Origin: Acidobacteriota bacterium
GTDB lineage: Bacteria; Acidobacteriota; Blastocatellia; Pyrinomonadales; Pyrinomonadaceae
Length of the DNA: 57,173 bases
Assembly: GCA_003222895.1 (NCBI GenBank)
Contig: QHXI01000080.1
Span: 1 to 57,173 of the forward strand
Reading direction: 5' to 3'
Shown: piece by piece, positions 35,940 to 45,752 of the stretch
Layout: every line of letters begins with the position of its first letter
Position numbering within the stretch: the stretch's first letter is position 1
The notes under the pieces: model-generated
What the model saw: the letters and a program-made list of their open reading frames with translations, nothing else
The model's database searches: none
Told to the model about the DNA's origin: nothing
Program-made: the position numbers and the translations under genes

Positions 35940-36530
35940 ATGAAGCAAAGAACAATCTGCGCCGCGGTGCTGCTCACGGCGTTGTTTTCCTGCCTGGCGT
36001 GCGCCAACAAAGGCTCCACCGCCATCGCTAATCAACAAACGAGTTCCACGCAAGGCGCGGCTGGCGAACTTCACCTTAAAGCTCCTGACGGCTGGGTGAC
36101 TGAAACGCCTTCGTCTTCGATGCGTGTCGGTCAATATAAACTTCCTAAAGCTGAGGGAGATAAGGAAGACGCATCACTCGTCGTTTATTATTTCGGCGCG
36201 ACGCAAGGCGGCAGCCCTCAAGCCAATATCGATCGATGGATCGGCCAGATCCAACAGCCCGATGGCGGCGATTCGAAGGCCAAAGCAAAGACTGAGACGA
36301 TGACCGTCAACGGCCTAAAAGTGACGACGGTCGACGTGACGGGACTCTATACGGCGGAGATGGCGCCGGGAAGCAAGACGTTCCACAACGACGCAAATTA
36401 TCGCCTGCGCGCTGCCGTGATTGAGACGCCGAAGGGAAATTATTTTGTGAAGCTGGCTGGACCAGACAAGACGGTGGCGCGTTGGGATCAATCTTACAAC
36501 GACTTTTTGAAGTCGGTTGAGTTCAAATAA
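35940..36530 (+). CDS. Putative lipoprotein, unknown
   Basis: A 196-residue exported protein. Type-II signal candidate at MKQRTICAAVLLTALFSCLAC (lipobox Cys about 18 or 21), then Gly/Ser linker and a domain with LKAPDGWVTETPSSSMRVGQ, SLVVYYFGATQGGSPQANID and ETPKGNYFVKLAGPDKTVAR. No characterised family recognised, but the ending with DKTVARWDQSYNDFLKSVEF resembles PsbP-like/DUF folds of lipoproteins. It precedes the class II aldolase by 6 nt, so the genes are probably co-transcribed. Confidence 0.7.
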   Translation: MKQRTICAAVLLTALFSCLACANKGSTAIANQQTSSTQGAAGELHLKAPDGWVTETPSSSMRVGQYKLPKAEGDKEDASLVVYYFGATQGGSPQANIDRWIGQIQQPDGGDSKAKAKTETMTVNGLKVTTVDVTGLYTAEMAPGSKTFHNDANYRLRAAVIETPKGNYFVKLAGPDKTVARWDQSYNDFLKSVEFK

Positions 36531-36536
36531 ACTCAC

Positions 36537-37307
36537 ATGACACCACCCCCCAAAACGATAACCATTCCCGATCAAGTTTCTGATGCTGAATGGCAGACGC
36601 GCGTCGATCTCGCCGCTGCTTATCGCCTCGTTGCGCTCTATGGTTGGGACGATCTGATTTTCACCCACATCTCAGCGCGCGTTCCTGGAGAGGAGCATCA
36701 CTTTCTGCTGAATCCTTACGGGATGATGTTCGATGAAGTGACGGCGTCGAGTCTGGTGAAGATCGATCTCGACGGAAACAAGGTGATGGACTCGCCCTAC
36801 TTTATCAACCCCGCCGGTTTTACGATTCACAGTGCGGTACATGCGGCGCGTGAAGATGCTCTCTGCGTGATGCACCTGCATACTAGCTACGGAATTGCAG
36901 TGTCGGCGCAGAAGAACGGTTTGCTGCCGCTTTCGCAACAAGCGATGTTTGCGTTGTCGTCGTTGGCGTATCACGATTACGAAGGCCTCGCGCTCGATGA
37001 AAAAGAAAAGCCGCGACTGGTCGCGGATTTTGGCGAAAAGAAATTCTTAATTCTGCGTAATCATGGATTGCTGGCCGTTGGGCGCAACGCCGCGGAGGCG
37101 TTTCTGGGAATGTTCCTTTTGGAGCGTGCTTGCCAGATTCAAATTCTCGCACAGTCAGGCGGTGGAGAATTGTCACCGATTCCAAAAGAGATCGTCGGTC
37201 GCGTTGCCTCGCAGATGAGCGCCGTCATGATGGGTCAAGGCGCGGCGCTAACTTGGCCAGGACTTCTGCGAAAGCTTGATCGGATCGATTCTTCATATCG
37301 CAACTAA
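36537..37307 (+). CDS. Class II aldolase/adducin family protein
   Basis: A 256-residue protein of the class II aldolase family. Metal-binding His residues are visible in VMHLHTSYG (H113, H115) and LILRNHGLLAVG (H176); the substrate region is near ISARVPGEEHHFLLNP and IHSAVHAARED. Members cleave or epimerise phosphorylated sugars with Zn2+; here the family member is of the animal-adducin-like type with DIH/ASSLVKIDLDG. Substrate unknown. It starts 6 nt after the lipoprotein gene; 49 nt downstream lies a frameshifted DUF5655 gene. Confidence 0.87.
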   Translation: MTPPPKTITIPDQVSDAEWQTRVDLAAAYRLVALYGWDDLIFTHISARVPGEEHHFLLNPYGMMFDEVTASSLVKIDLDGNKVMDSPYFINPAGFTIHSAVHAAREDALCVMHLHTSYGIAVSAQKNGLLPLSQQAMFALSSLAYHDYEGLALDEKEKPRLVADFGEKKFLILRNHGLLAVGRNAAEAFLGMFLLERACQIQILAQSGGGELSPIPKEIVGRVASQMSAVMMGQGAALTWPGLLRKLDRIDSSYRN

Positions 37308-37356
37308 CAAGTTACCGAATTACAAAACAGTAAGATCAACCTTGGAGCAGGTCTTG

Positions 37357-37711
37357 ATGAAACCAAACGGATTTACCGTGAAATCGCATTTCGACGGCAA
37401 GGACGCAGTCACCAAGACGGTGTATCAGCAGTTACTGAAAGGGCGTGAAGAAATTCGGACGGGTCATCGAAGATCCGAAAAAGACTTCCATTCATCTCGT
37501 CAACAAAACCGCCTTTGCCGGCGTGGCCACGCGTAACAAAGCGATTGTCTTGACCATCAAGAGCGATCGCGAGCTGTCAAGTCCTCGCTTTCACAAATCA
37601 GAACAAACTTCGGCCCGCCGGTTTCACCATGAAGTGAAACTGACTTCGATTGCAGAGGTCGATGCGGAATTATTGGATTGGCTAAAAGCTGCCTATGAAT
37701 TGAGTTCGTAA
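37357..37711 (+). pseudogene. DUF5655 domain gene with single-base frameshift
   Basis: ATG 37357 (with GGAG upstream) begins a protein MKPNGFTVKSHFDGKDAV that reaches YQQLLKG at 37443; the continuing frame is nonsense. Shifting by one base at 37444 (an extra C in GGGCGTGAAG) resumes VKKFGRVIEDPKKTSIHLVN, then FAGVATRNKAIVLTIKSD, SPRFHKSEQTSARRFHHEV and DAELLDWLKAAYELSS, which is the DUF5655 domain. Fused, it would be about 117 residues. A sequencing or assembly error is possible; a single indel without other lesions supports neither option strongly. Confidence 0.75.
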
Positions 37712-37727
37712 CCAGTTGACAAAATCT

Positions 37728-37803
37728 GCCACAGATACACACTGATCGACACAGATATAAAAATCTCTCTTCTTATCTGCGTCGATCCGTGTTTATCTGT
37801 GGC
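37728..37803. repeat. Dispersed hairpin repeat, CACAGATT family (copy 5)
   Basis: Arms 37728-37763 (GCCACAGATACACACTGATC) and 37772-37803 (ending TTATCTGTGGC) with a short loop. Lies between the DUF5655 remnant and the stop codon of the giant coiled-coil gene, ending 4 nt before that stop. Confidence 0.8.
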
Positions 37804-37807
37804 GAAT

Positions 37808-40800
37808 TTACGCAACTTCGCGGGTTTGATTACTCAAAGTGTAAATCGCTTCCATCACCGCAGCGTGAACTTCTTCAGGCAAAACATCGCGCGACGCAAG
37901 ACTGCGCAGGTTCGGCAGCACCTGTTGTTGATTGCTCAGAGACAAAAGCTTGACCGCAGTTAAGCGCACTTCCTTGTTCGGATGTTTTGCGATCGCCTGC
38001 ATCAACGGCTGGACCTCGCCGGCTTTCGCCATCAAGAACAGAATCGAAAACGCGTCGTAAGTTCGGTCGCGACCCTCACCGCTCAAACTGTTGATTGCAT
38101 TGGCGGCGAGACCCGATCCGGCGATCGCCGATCCAATTTTGCGTCGTCGCTCAGGCGAAGCTTCGCGCAAGGCGCGGGTGAACGATGCCGCGAGATCCGG
38201 CGCGAGCGAATAGAGAGCGCGCGCTGCGGCGTTACGAACTTCGACGCTGGGATCGTCAAAAGATTTGGTGATGAGCGCGAACGAGTCTTCGCCGCCTGCG
38301 TCGGCAAGATCGACCAGCGCGGCTGCGCGATCGGAAGACTGAGAGCTTTGCAGGCGCTCGGCGATGTCCGCGGGAATCGCGGGGCCTTCGCTGCGGACAA
38401 AGTCATTCTCGCGTGGCAGCGCAACGACGGGAATGGGATCGAGTTCCACGCTAACCAAATCAGCAGTCGTGTCGGCCGAGATGAATTCAGGTTCAGCCTT
38501 GCGTGGCGGCGTCTTCTTCGCGTGATCGAGATCGATGGTGAGCCATGGTTCGTCCATAGATTCCGCATCGACCAACTCGATCGATTTCGCCTCAGCCGTG
38601 AGTTCGAAGAGTTCATCGACCGGCGGCTGATCGTGAAACGATTCGAGTTGCTGCTTGAGTTGTCGATGACGCGCAGCGCGCTCTTCGGCTTCTCTTTGCG
38701 CTTTCTCAAGGCCGGTTTCGAGTTGTCGCAGCAGCTGCGCCTCTTCGTCGGTTTTGCGCTGTGCTTGCGCTTCGACCTGACGCACCGCTTCCGCATGACC
38801 GGGCAAACGCGATTCGGCGTCCTGAAGCCGGTGCAGCGTTTCGGTCTCAAGCCGGCGCAACTCTTCGATTTCGGCGATCATCTCTTCTTCCTTCGTCGCC
38901 AATTCCTTCACGCGCGCGCGCGCCGATTGACGCGCATCTTCCTGCTCGAGACGACGCGCTTCGGCAAGTTGAAGGCGTCTGATCTGTTCTTCTTCGGCTT
39001 CACGCAATGCTTCGATCTCAGCCTTCAGTTGACTTTCTTTTTCAGTGCGCCGTTGGGTACTGACGTGCGAGCCGTTACGCGTCTCTTCAAGCGCGCGCAA
39101 ACGCGCTTCGGCATCTTCGACGCGCTTCATATAGTCTTCTTTGTCTTTGAGCGTGCTATCGAATTCGATTTCGATCTGCGCGGCGCGCTCGGCGTTCTGT
39201 TGCGCTTCGGTCTCAGCCAGATAACACTTCTTCACCTGTTCGGCCAGGTGGGTTTGAATTTCATCAATACGCTTGATCTGCTCTTCTTCCTGCTCGTGCA
39301 GCACGCTGATCGTCAGCTTGAGTTGCTGCTCTTGTTCCGCGCGCTCCTGCGCTTCGGCTTCGGCGCGGCGGCGAGCTTCTTCCATCTGCGGAATGCGTTC
39401 CTTGATTTCTTCGATACGTGTCAGCGTTTCCTGCTCGACACGACTCAGAGCATCAAGCTCTTCGCGCAGCCGCTGCTCTTTCTCTTCCTGCAGTTTCGCC
39501 TGCGAAAGTGCGAGTTGGTGCGTCTTTCTTTGCTCCGCAAAAATCGCTTCGATGGCCACGATTCGCTTCAGCAGATCGCGTTCTTGCTGGTGCAGCGAGT
39601 CCGTTTCCGCTTTGATTGATTGCTCGTGCTGGTCCAGCCTCGCAACTTCAGCAGCCCGTTCCTGCTGAGCTTGTTCTGCCGCCGCGAGTTGCACCCGCGC
39701 ACCTTCGAGACGGGAAATCTCTTCCGGCTCCACCTTCCTCACCGCTTCCATTTGGGCGTTGAGCCGTCGTTCGTCTTCCGCGCGTTTCTGCGCTTCGCGT
39801 TCGAGTTGCGCGTTGGTCGCTTCTAACTCAGCGACGCGTCGCTGTTGTTGCTCAGCGGCAGCGGCGGCCTCTGCCTGCGATCGCTGATGCGCTTCCTCTT
39901 GCATCGCGAGCACGGAACGTGTCTCATCGATCAACCGAAGCTGGTTCTGTTCCGCAGCTTTGAGTTCTTCGACCTGCTGACGAAGCGTTTCCGCTTCGTG
40001 CTGATGGCGTTGCAACTCGGCTTCGGACTGGGTGCGCGCGTTGTGAAATTCACTGATGCGCTGTGCTTCAGCCTGAATGCGCGATTGCAGTTCGGCTTCG
40101 GCAGCCCGATGCGCTGCTTCCTGTTCGCGCAGGCGAGCTTCAGCTTCCCCGATTTGCTTGGCGCGCTCTTCTTCCTGTTTGTAGAGCGCCTCGATGTCGG
40201 CGTTGATCGTCGTTTCTCTCTGAGTCAACTGCTGAAGCTGAACACCGACGCGCTCAATGTTCTCTTGCTTAAGTTGGATCGAAGCTTCAGTCGCACCTAT
40301 TCGCTTTGCGAGGTCCGTATCCGCGCCGGCAAGATGTTCAAGTTCGCTCGCGAGGCGGGCGTGTTCTTCTGAAAGCGTTTGCAGTCGCGCGTCTGATGCT
40401 TCCTTGGTTTCCCGCTGACCATTGACGGCTCTCTCAGTTTCAGCAATTTCTTTCGCGCGCTCTTCGAGTTCAGTGCGAAGCGAATCCAATGCAGAAGTAA
40501 GCGCCGTCTGCTGCTCACTGAGCTGCTGAACCTGCGTTTTTCCTCGCTCGAGTTCGGAATGCGTCGAAGCTATTCGAGCTTGAGCCTCGGCAATCTGTTG
40601 AGAAAGATTGGTTTCGGACGAGATGAGTTGATCCAGTTCGGCCGCGAGGTTTTGCTGTTGCTCGGTCAAGGCCAGGAGTTGCGCGTCGCGCTTCTGCCTG
40701 GCTTCCTGTTGAGTATCGATTGTAGCTTCGGCTTCGGCAATCTTCTTGACTTGTTCGTGCTCGCCGGCGCGCAGATTATCAATTGCCGAAGCGAGCGACT

Positions 40801-42379
40801 GAAGTTTTTCCGCCCGCTGTTGGTTCGCAGCCTCTGCAGCCGCGCGCTGGGTCACCAATTCAGCGATGCGAGTTTCTTCGTTCTTGGCGCGCAAGTCGGC
40901 TTCGATGCTGGCCTTTAAGTGAATTTGTTCGGCGACCCGCAAGCGGTCTTCAGTTTTAGCGATTCGCGAGCGCAATTCCTGCTCGCCTTGATGCAGCGCT
41001 TCGATCGAATTATTTAATTCCCGTTCCTTACCGCTTAGCTCGGCAACTTTCGCAGCAGCCACGCCGTGCGCTTCCTGTTGAGAGACGAGCAGAGCTTCAA
41101 TTTCTACAACGCGTTGCTGTTGCGCAGCTTCGCCTGCGCGCAATAGCTCGATTTCAGCCTTGATTCTGGTTTCTTCTTCCGCGAGGCGAGCAGCGGTCTG
41201 CTCAACTTTCAATCGCGCTTCGTTCAATTCCGCGACGCGCACATCAGCCTGCCGAATTTTTTCGACTTCAGCCTGACCCTCGGTTTCGAGTCTCGCAATT
41301 TGCGATTCCAACTCGGCGGCGCGTTGCGTTTCTTCATGAAGTCTCGCTTCCGCCGCTCTTTGAGATTCCGTCAGCGCTTCAATGTTTCGTTCGGCTTCGG
41401 CGATGCGCGCGAGCTGTAGCTCTTCGGCCTGCTTCAGTTCTTTGGTTTCGAGTTTTAACTGCTGTTCTTTTTTCGCTTGCTCTTGCGCCGCGCCTTCGGC
41501 GCGATGGCGTGCTTCAAGTTGTGAAAGCAATCGAGCTTCAGTCGCCACAACGACGTCGAGTTGATCCTGTTCGGCGTTCTTTAAGCGTTGGATTTCTTCC
41601 GCGAGCCACTGCGCGCGTTCGGAGTGTTGTCTGGCATCGCTTTGTAGCCTTCGACAAATACTTTCCTGCTTGCCAATATTATTCTGGATGTGCTCAATGC
41701 GCTTCAGTTCTTCCTGCTCGGCTGTGCGCAGTACATTGAGCGTTGCGGAAAGTTCGCGCGCCGTCAGCGCTCTTTGTTGGGAAGCCGCCTGGGCATCTTC
41801 GCGCAGCGTTTGGAGCTCGACGAGCCGAGCTTCTTCTTCGCGCGCGCGTTGTTCGGTTTCGGCTTGAAGCTGACGTCGCGATTCTTCGAAGCCCTTTCGC
41901 TTAGCTTCCTCTTCAGCTTTTCTTCGCGCGGCCTGAACTTCGACGCGCCGGCGTTCGAGTTCGGCTTCCGCGTTCCTTAGTTCCTCTTCTTCTCTCCGAA
42001 ATTCGTCGACGTTGATGAACGATGCGTCGTAGGCGCGCGGAGCGGTTCTGCGTTCTAGCTGCGCCTCCAAATCGGAGGGCGGTTCAAATGCGATGACGTT
42101 GTCCGGTTTTGTTGGTGCTGCGTTCTTCACGAGCTTTGGTTTCTTTAGGGTGATGTCTTTCGAAGTTTGAACCGGAGTTTCTTTGATGAAGGCTCGACGA
42201 GCCTGCGCGAGGTTTTCAAGATTGCCGCTGGCGAGCGCAGCCAACAACCGATCCGCGATCATGCGTTGATTCGCAGAGTCATTTGGATCAATCCCGCGCG
42301 CGTCTCCGTTACGACCGCTGGGCGCGTCCTTGATCGGTTTGTCTTCTGAGTTTGTGGATCCCGAAGAGGAGTGGTCCAT
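37808..42379 (-). CDS. Giant coiled-coil protein with C-terminal HEAT repeats
   Basis: A 1523-residue protein without signal peptide or membrane segment. Residues 1-125 are a variable, polar N-terminus (DHSSSGSTNSEDKPIKD, then LKKPKLVKNAAPTKPDN). From about 125 to about 1290 it is a near-continuous heptad-repeat coiled coil, rich in Glu, Arg, Gln and Ala and with recurring units such as LEARHRAEGAAQEQ and RAEAEAQERAEQEQQLKL. A C-terminal domain (about 1335-1523) has HEAT-repeat-like helices (DRAAALVDLADAGGEDSFAL, DPSVEVRNAAARALYSLAPD, KEVRLTAVKLLSLSNQQQVL). By layout it could be a cytoplasmic scaffold or filament; the function is unknown. Start ATG 42379 has GGTGA 6 nt upstream. Long ORFs on the opposite strand here are mirror effects of the repeats. 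Confidence 0.83.
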   Translation of the reverse strand: MDHSSSGSTNSEDKPIKDAPSGRNGDARGIDPNDSANQRMIADRLLAALASGNLENLAQARRAFIKETPVQTSKDITLKKPKLVKNAAPTKPDNVIAFEPPSDLEAQLERRTAPRAYDASFINVDEFRREEEELRNAEAELERRRVEVQAARRKAEEEAKRKGFEESRRQLQAETEQRAREEEARLVELQTLREDAQAASQQRALTARELSATLNVLRTAEQEELKRIEHIQNNIGKQESICRRLQSDARQHSERAQWLAEEIQRLKNAEQDQLDVVVATEARLLSQLEARHRAEGAAQEQAKKEQQLKLETKELKQAEELQLARIAEAERNIEALTESQRAAEARLHEETQRAAELESQIARLETEGQAEVEKIRQADVRVAELNEARLKVEQTAARLAEEETRIKAEIELLRAGEAAQQQRVVEIEALLVSQQEAHGVAAAKVAELSGKERELNNSIEALHQGEQELRSRIAKTEDRLRVAEQIHLKASIEADLRAKNEETRIAELVTQRAAAEAANQQRAEKLQSLASAIDNLRAGEHEQVKKIAEAEATIDTQQEARQKRDAQLLALTEQQQNLAAELDQLISSETNLSQQIAEAQARIASTHSELERGKTQVQQLSEQQTALTSALDSLRTELEERAKEIAETERAVNGQRETKEASDARLQTLSEEHARLASELEHLAGADTDLAKRIGATEASIQLKQENIERVGVQLQQLTQRETTINADIEALYKQEEERAKQIGEAEARLREQEAAHRAAEAELQSRIQAEAQRISEFHNARTQSEAELQRHQHEAETLRQQVEELKAAEQNQLRLIDETRSVLAMQEEAHQRSQAEAAAAAEQQQRRVAELEATNAQLEREAQKRAEDERRLNAQMEAVRKVEPEEISRLEGARVQLAAAEQAQQERAAEVARLDQHEQSIKAETDSLHQQERDLLKRIVAIEAIFAEQRKTHQLALSQAKLQEEKEQRLREELDALSRVEQETLTRIEEIKERIPQMEEARRRAEAEAQERAEQEQQLKLTISVLHEQEEEQIKRIDEIQTHLAEQVKKCYLAETEAQQNAERAAQIEIEFDSTLKDKEDYMKRVEDAEARLRALEETRNGSHVSTQRRTEKESQLKAEIEALREAEEEQIRRLQLAEARRLEQEDARQSARARVKELATKEEEMIAEIEELRRLETETLHRLQDAESRLPGHAEAVRQVEAQAQRKTDEEAQLLRQLETGLEKAQREAEERAARHRQLKQQLESFHDQPPVDELFELTAEAKSIELVDAESMDEPWLTIDLDHAKKTPPRKAEPEFISADTTADLVSVELDPIPVVALPRENDFVRSEGPAIPADIAERLQSSQSSDRAAALVDLADAGGEDSFALITKSFDDPSVEVRNAAARALYSLAPDLAASFTRALREASPERRRKIGSAIAGSGLAANAINSLSGEGRDRTYDAFSILFLMAKAGEVQPLMQAIAKHPNKEVRLTAVKLLSLSNQQQVLPNLRSLASRDVLPEEVHAAVMEAIYTLSNQTREVA

Positions 42380-42624
42380 ATCGATTCACCAGTTCCAGTG
42401 ATAGAGGCTCTGGAGGACAGCCTTGTCTGGGGCCAATGCTGAGACAATGCTGCCTTTGCTTTTCGTACGCGTCAGAAATTCATCAAGGCGATTTTACGAC
42501 TTTGATGTTCACCGTGGCGAGGGGGACGATCAGTTCGTCCGAAGCAGCCGACTCAGACGCTGCATCTGAGCCTTTCCGATTCTCGCAAATCCGAGGGTTT
42601 CAGGTCAATAGTTCTGTTTACGAG

Positions 42625-45612
42625 CTAAAAACTAAAGCGAATTTGCGCTTCTATCAGCCGATTGAAGGGAGCTGAGCCACCGCCGCCGCGTCCGCCGAAG
42701 CCTGCAAAACCCCCAGCGCTGCTGTTCGGGATGCCGAACGAAGGTGAACTGAGATTGCCGACAGGGGATCTATAGTTCACATGATTTAGGATGTTCTGAA
42801 AATTTATTCCCACCGTCAGATTGTAACGTTTGTTGCCCTCGGCTCCGCCAAATCCGCCGCCACCACCACCGCCGCGACCGCCGCCACCCCCAGCACCACC
42901 TCCGCCGCGGGCCATAGCTCCACCGAAGCCGCCCCGAGGTCCACCGCCGCCGCCTCGCTGGCCATCGCGATTTCCCTGATCACCCTGTCCACGGTTTTGT
43001 GAGGTCGCCTTCCGCTCGCTGCCAAAACCAAACGTCTTGCTCACGCGCAGATTCGAAATGATCGAGCCGGGACCTTGTCCGTAGTTGCGCGGAATTATCA
43101 CTGCGCCTGGAACGGGGTTCGTATCGAAGGCGCCAAACTTTGTGACGACGACGCCGGGTCTGGTTAAGTCCGTTGCGAATGCCGGGCGATCCGTAAACAG
43201 AATGTCGCCATTCAAGTCTCTGCCGATCGTAATGTTGAAGGGCGTTCCAGACGAAATGACCAGCAGCGGGCTGAAGCTAATTCCCCAGGGCGCTCTTAAG
43301 GCGCCGTACAAAGTAAAGCGATGCCGCACGTCAGTTGACGCGCGTCCATATTCATCGGCGAAGTCATACGGGTTCGCGGCAAAAGTCCCGGAGCCGTCGG
43401 TATCGCTCATCGCTTTGCCAAACGCATAATTCGCATTGAAGTTTATCTTCCGATTGAGCGCGCCGCCGAAGGTGACAATCAAAAGGTTCTGATTAAAGAC
43501 GCCGCTCGAGTCGTACTCGAAAAAGTTGTTTACGCCGAGCGGGCGCGTGCCGCTCCCCGGCAAGTTGGGAATGAAAGTGCCGGGCAAAGGAGCATTGACT
43601 GCGCGGGCGCGCAGCATGTGAACCGTCCGCGTGCGGCTGAACGTCACGCTGGTTCTAAAGTTATGCGGCAGGGCGTGTTCGACACTGACGATGGACTGCA
43701 TCGAGTACGGCGCCTGAATATCATTAGCCAGCGAGTAGATCGAAATCGGCGTCTTGAACGCCTGCAAGACCGCCAGGCTCGGCACAATCGGATAGCTATT
43801 CAGCACCGCGGGATTCGTAACCACGTATTGCTGCTGATTGACTCCGTTATTGCGAATTGCGTTAAGCGTCAGATTCTCGCTGATGCGATCGTAAAAAACT
43901 CCAAAACCGGCGCGGATGGTTGTACTACTCGGATGTTTCTGACTCCAGTCCGGCGCCCAGGCGATTCCCACCCGAGGCGCTAAATTCAGATTGCTACTGA
44001 TATTGCTTTGATTTTCGTAACGCAGTCCCGCGCTGATCGTCAGGTTGGGACGAAATTTCCAGTCGTCTTGCGCAAAACCACCGAAATCGAATTGCTTAAC
44101 ATCAGCCAGCGGAGTTCCGACGCTAATCGAGAACTGAGTCGCACCGCCGCCAGCAGCGCGAATTTGCGCGGCACTCAGGCTCTGTTGCAAACCTTGCTGC
44201 GTTATCTGATATGCCTGGATACTGGTTAGACCATTAGGATTGGCCAGGTTGCGCGTTCCCGAAAAAGTCCACGTGCCGCCGAAATTCTGCGGCGAGATGT
44301 TGGAAACGTTGACAGTGCGCGCTCGCGCTCCGAACTTCACCGAATGATTGCCCAACGCCAGCGACGTAATGTTGGTGACTTCAAAGCGATTCTGTTTATT
44401 CGAAGCCAATCCGATCTGTGAGCCGCCGCCGGTAAACGCTTCCTGAACATTAGTGGTGGGAATTGAGTTATCAGCCGTGTCGCCGTTGGTTTGATGATTA
44501 AACTGAAAGCGAGTTTCGTTAACGGTCTTCTTATTTATGATGGCGGTTTCGGTTAGCCGGATCGTTTGTTGAGTGCTGAAGTTGCGGTATTTCCGTGATG
44601 CGAGAGAATAACCACCGACGCCGGTAATCGCCGTCGAGTGTTCATACTCATAACGAGCCACGAGGGTGTTCTTAAAATTGATTTGATAATCGAGGCGGGG
44701 GCTAAATGTTGTGCGACGCGTAGGCGTGGCGACCGTAGCCGCGAATGGCACGATGTTGAAATTTGAATCGAGCACGATTGCATTAATAACGGCGTCGTCG
44801 TTTACATCACGTTTCTCTAAATCAATAAAGAATGAAGCCTTCTTCCTGGTAATCGGACCGCTCATGTTGCCGCTAAACTGACGTGACATGTACGGAGCGC
44901 GCGTTACGGCAAACGGATTCCGGGAATTCAGAGCTTGATTGTTAAAGTTGAATGAGACCTGTCCGCGAAATCGATCGGTGCCGGGCTTGGTGAAAATTTC
45001 GATTCTTCCCAATCCCGGTCGATCGTATTCGGCCGAGAACGGATTTGCATTGATGCGAATCTCGCGAATCGAGGCCAACGGCGGCAAGCGCCCGCCACTG
45101 AAACCATCGATATAAATCTGTCCGCCGTTTGGACCGGCCGCTGGGCCGGCGAGAGCTTGCAACGCAGCCGCAAGGTCATCCGGATCGTCTGGGAGCGATT
45201 CTAGATCGGTGCCTTTCAAAACGATCGCCCCGACATTGTTCTCGGGATCGGTATTGACGCCTGTGCTGTCGGCTGAGACCGTGACCTTCTGTTGCTCGAT
45301 CGTGACTTTCAACACAACGGACAACGGTTTTGTGCTCGCGGAAATATCGACATCAGTGCCCTGGTAGTTTGCAAATCCCTGCGCGGCCACTCGAACCGTG
45401 TACTTGCCTGGGGCCAGGCCCGTAAAGCCAAAAGCGCCTTCGCCGTTCGTCGTTGCGGTCTTCGTCGCCCCACCCGCATCGATAGCCGTTACCGTCGCGC
45501 CGACGATCACGCCGCCAAACTCATCTGAGATCTGACCTTTCAATATGCCGGACGCGCGCTGTGCAAGCACTGCGGTCGCACAAAGCAGAAGGACTATTAA
45601 AGAACGTTTCAT
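42625..45612 (-). CDS. TonB-dependent receptor (Oar-like) with regulatory domain and Gly-rich tract
   Basis: A 995-residue outer-membrane protein. Signal peptide 1-18 (SLIVLLLCATAVLAQ); carboxypeptidase-regulatory domain about 23-105 (GILKGQISDEFGGVIVGATV); plug domain about 115-200 (LESLPDDPDDLAAALQALAG, IYIDGFSGGRLPPLASIREI, VGRIEIFTKPGTDRF-like); then a long beta-barrel with aromatic-rich strands, a Gly-rich low-complexity segment near the C-terminus, and the final RLIEAQIRFSF. Receptors of this layout take up large substrates (peptides, glycans, chelates) with TonB energy. ATG 45612 with AGGA 8 nt upstream gives a proper signal peptide; the open frame above it overlaps the substrate-binding gene and is not used. 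Downstream lies the giant coiled-coil gene. Confidence 0.92.
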   Translation of the reverse strand: MKRSLIVLLLCATAVLAQRASGILKGQISDEFGGVIVGATVTAIDAGGATKTATTNGEGAFGFTGLAPGKYTVRVAAQGFANYQGTDVDISASTKPLSVVLKVTIEQQKVTVSADSTGVNTDPENNVGAIVLKGTDLESLPDDPDDLAAALQALAGPAAGPNGGQIYIDGFSGGRLPPLASIREIRINANPFSAEYDRPGLGRIEIFTKPGTDRFRGQVSFNFNNQALNSRNPFAVTRAPYMSRQFSGNMSGPITRKKASFFIDLEKRDVNDDAVINAIVLDSNFNIVPFAATVATPTRRTTFSPRLDYQINFKNTLVARYEYEHSTAITGVGGYSLASRKYRNFSTQQTIRLTETAIINKKTVNETRFQFNHQTNGDTADNSIPTTNVQEAFTGGGSQIGLASNKQNRFEVTNITSLALGNHSVKFGARARTVNVSNISPQNFGGTWTFSGTRNLANPNGLTSIQAYQITQQGLQQSLSAAQIRAAGGGATQFSISVGTPLADVKQFDFGGFAQDDWKFRPNLTISAGLRYENQSNISSNLNLAPRVGIAWAPDWSQKHPSSTTIRAGFGVFYDRISENLTLNAIRNNGVNQQQYVVTNPAVLNSYPIVPSLAVLQAFKTPISIYSLANDIQAPYSMQSIVSVEHALPHNFRTSVTFSRTRTVHMLRARAVNAPLPGTFIPNLPGSGTRPLGVNNFFEYDSSGVFNQNLLIVTFGGALNRKINFNANYAFGKAMSDTDGSGTFAANPYDFADEYGRASTDVRHRFTLYGALRAPWGISFSPLLVISSGTPFNITIGRDLNGDILFTDRPAFATDLTRPGVVVTKFGAFDTNPVPGAVIIPRNYGQGPGSIISNLRVSKTFGFGSERKATSQNRGQGDQGNRDGQRGGGGGPRGGFGGAMARGGGGAGGGGGRGGGGGGGFGGAEGNKRYNLTVGINFQNILNHVNYRSPVGNLSSPSFGIPNSSAGGFAGFGGRGGGGSAPFNRLIEAQIRFSF

Positions 45613-45684
45613 TCGATTATTCCTGTTATGTTCTAAACAAAACGGCGGAAAGATGCCCTCGGTAGTTAAGACGGAATGCGCGGA

Positions 45685-45726
45685 AGTCTGGTTACATGTG
45701 ACGAGAGTCTGGTTGCAAACGACGAG
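45685..45726 (-). promoter_or_regulatory. 21-bp direct repeat upstream of the TonB receptor
   Basis: AGTCTGGTTACATGTGACGAG (45685-45705) and AGTCTGGTTGCAAACGACGAG (45706-45726) share 16 of 21 positions with no gap. They lie 72-113 nt upstream of the receptor start, between it and the solute-binding gene; two turns of helix apart, as in an operator. Function is inference. Confidence 0.45.
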
Positions 45727-45752
45727 AGTTATACGCGATGAAATAGTTGCAG

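Noticed and set aside
37982-39619. 545-codon ORF on the plus strand opposite the giant coiled-coil gene, and many smaller plus-strand ORFs up to 42000
   Set aside because: Shadow of the Glu/Arg/Gln-rich coiled coil: periodic codons such as GAG and CAG rarely give stops on the other strand. Composition is Phe/Leu/Arg-rich with no sensible fold.
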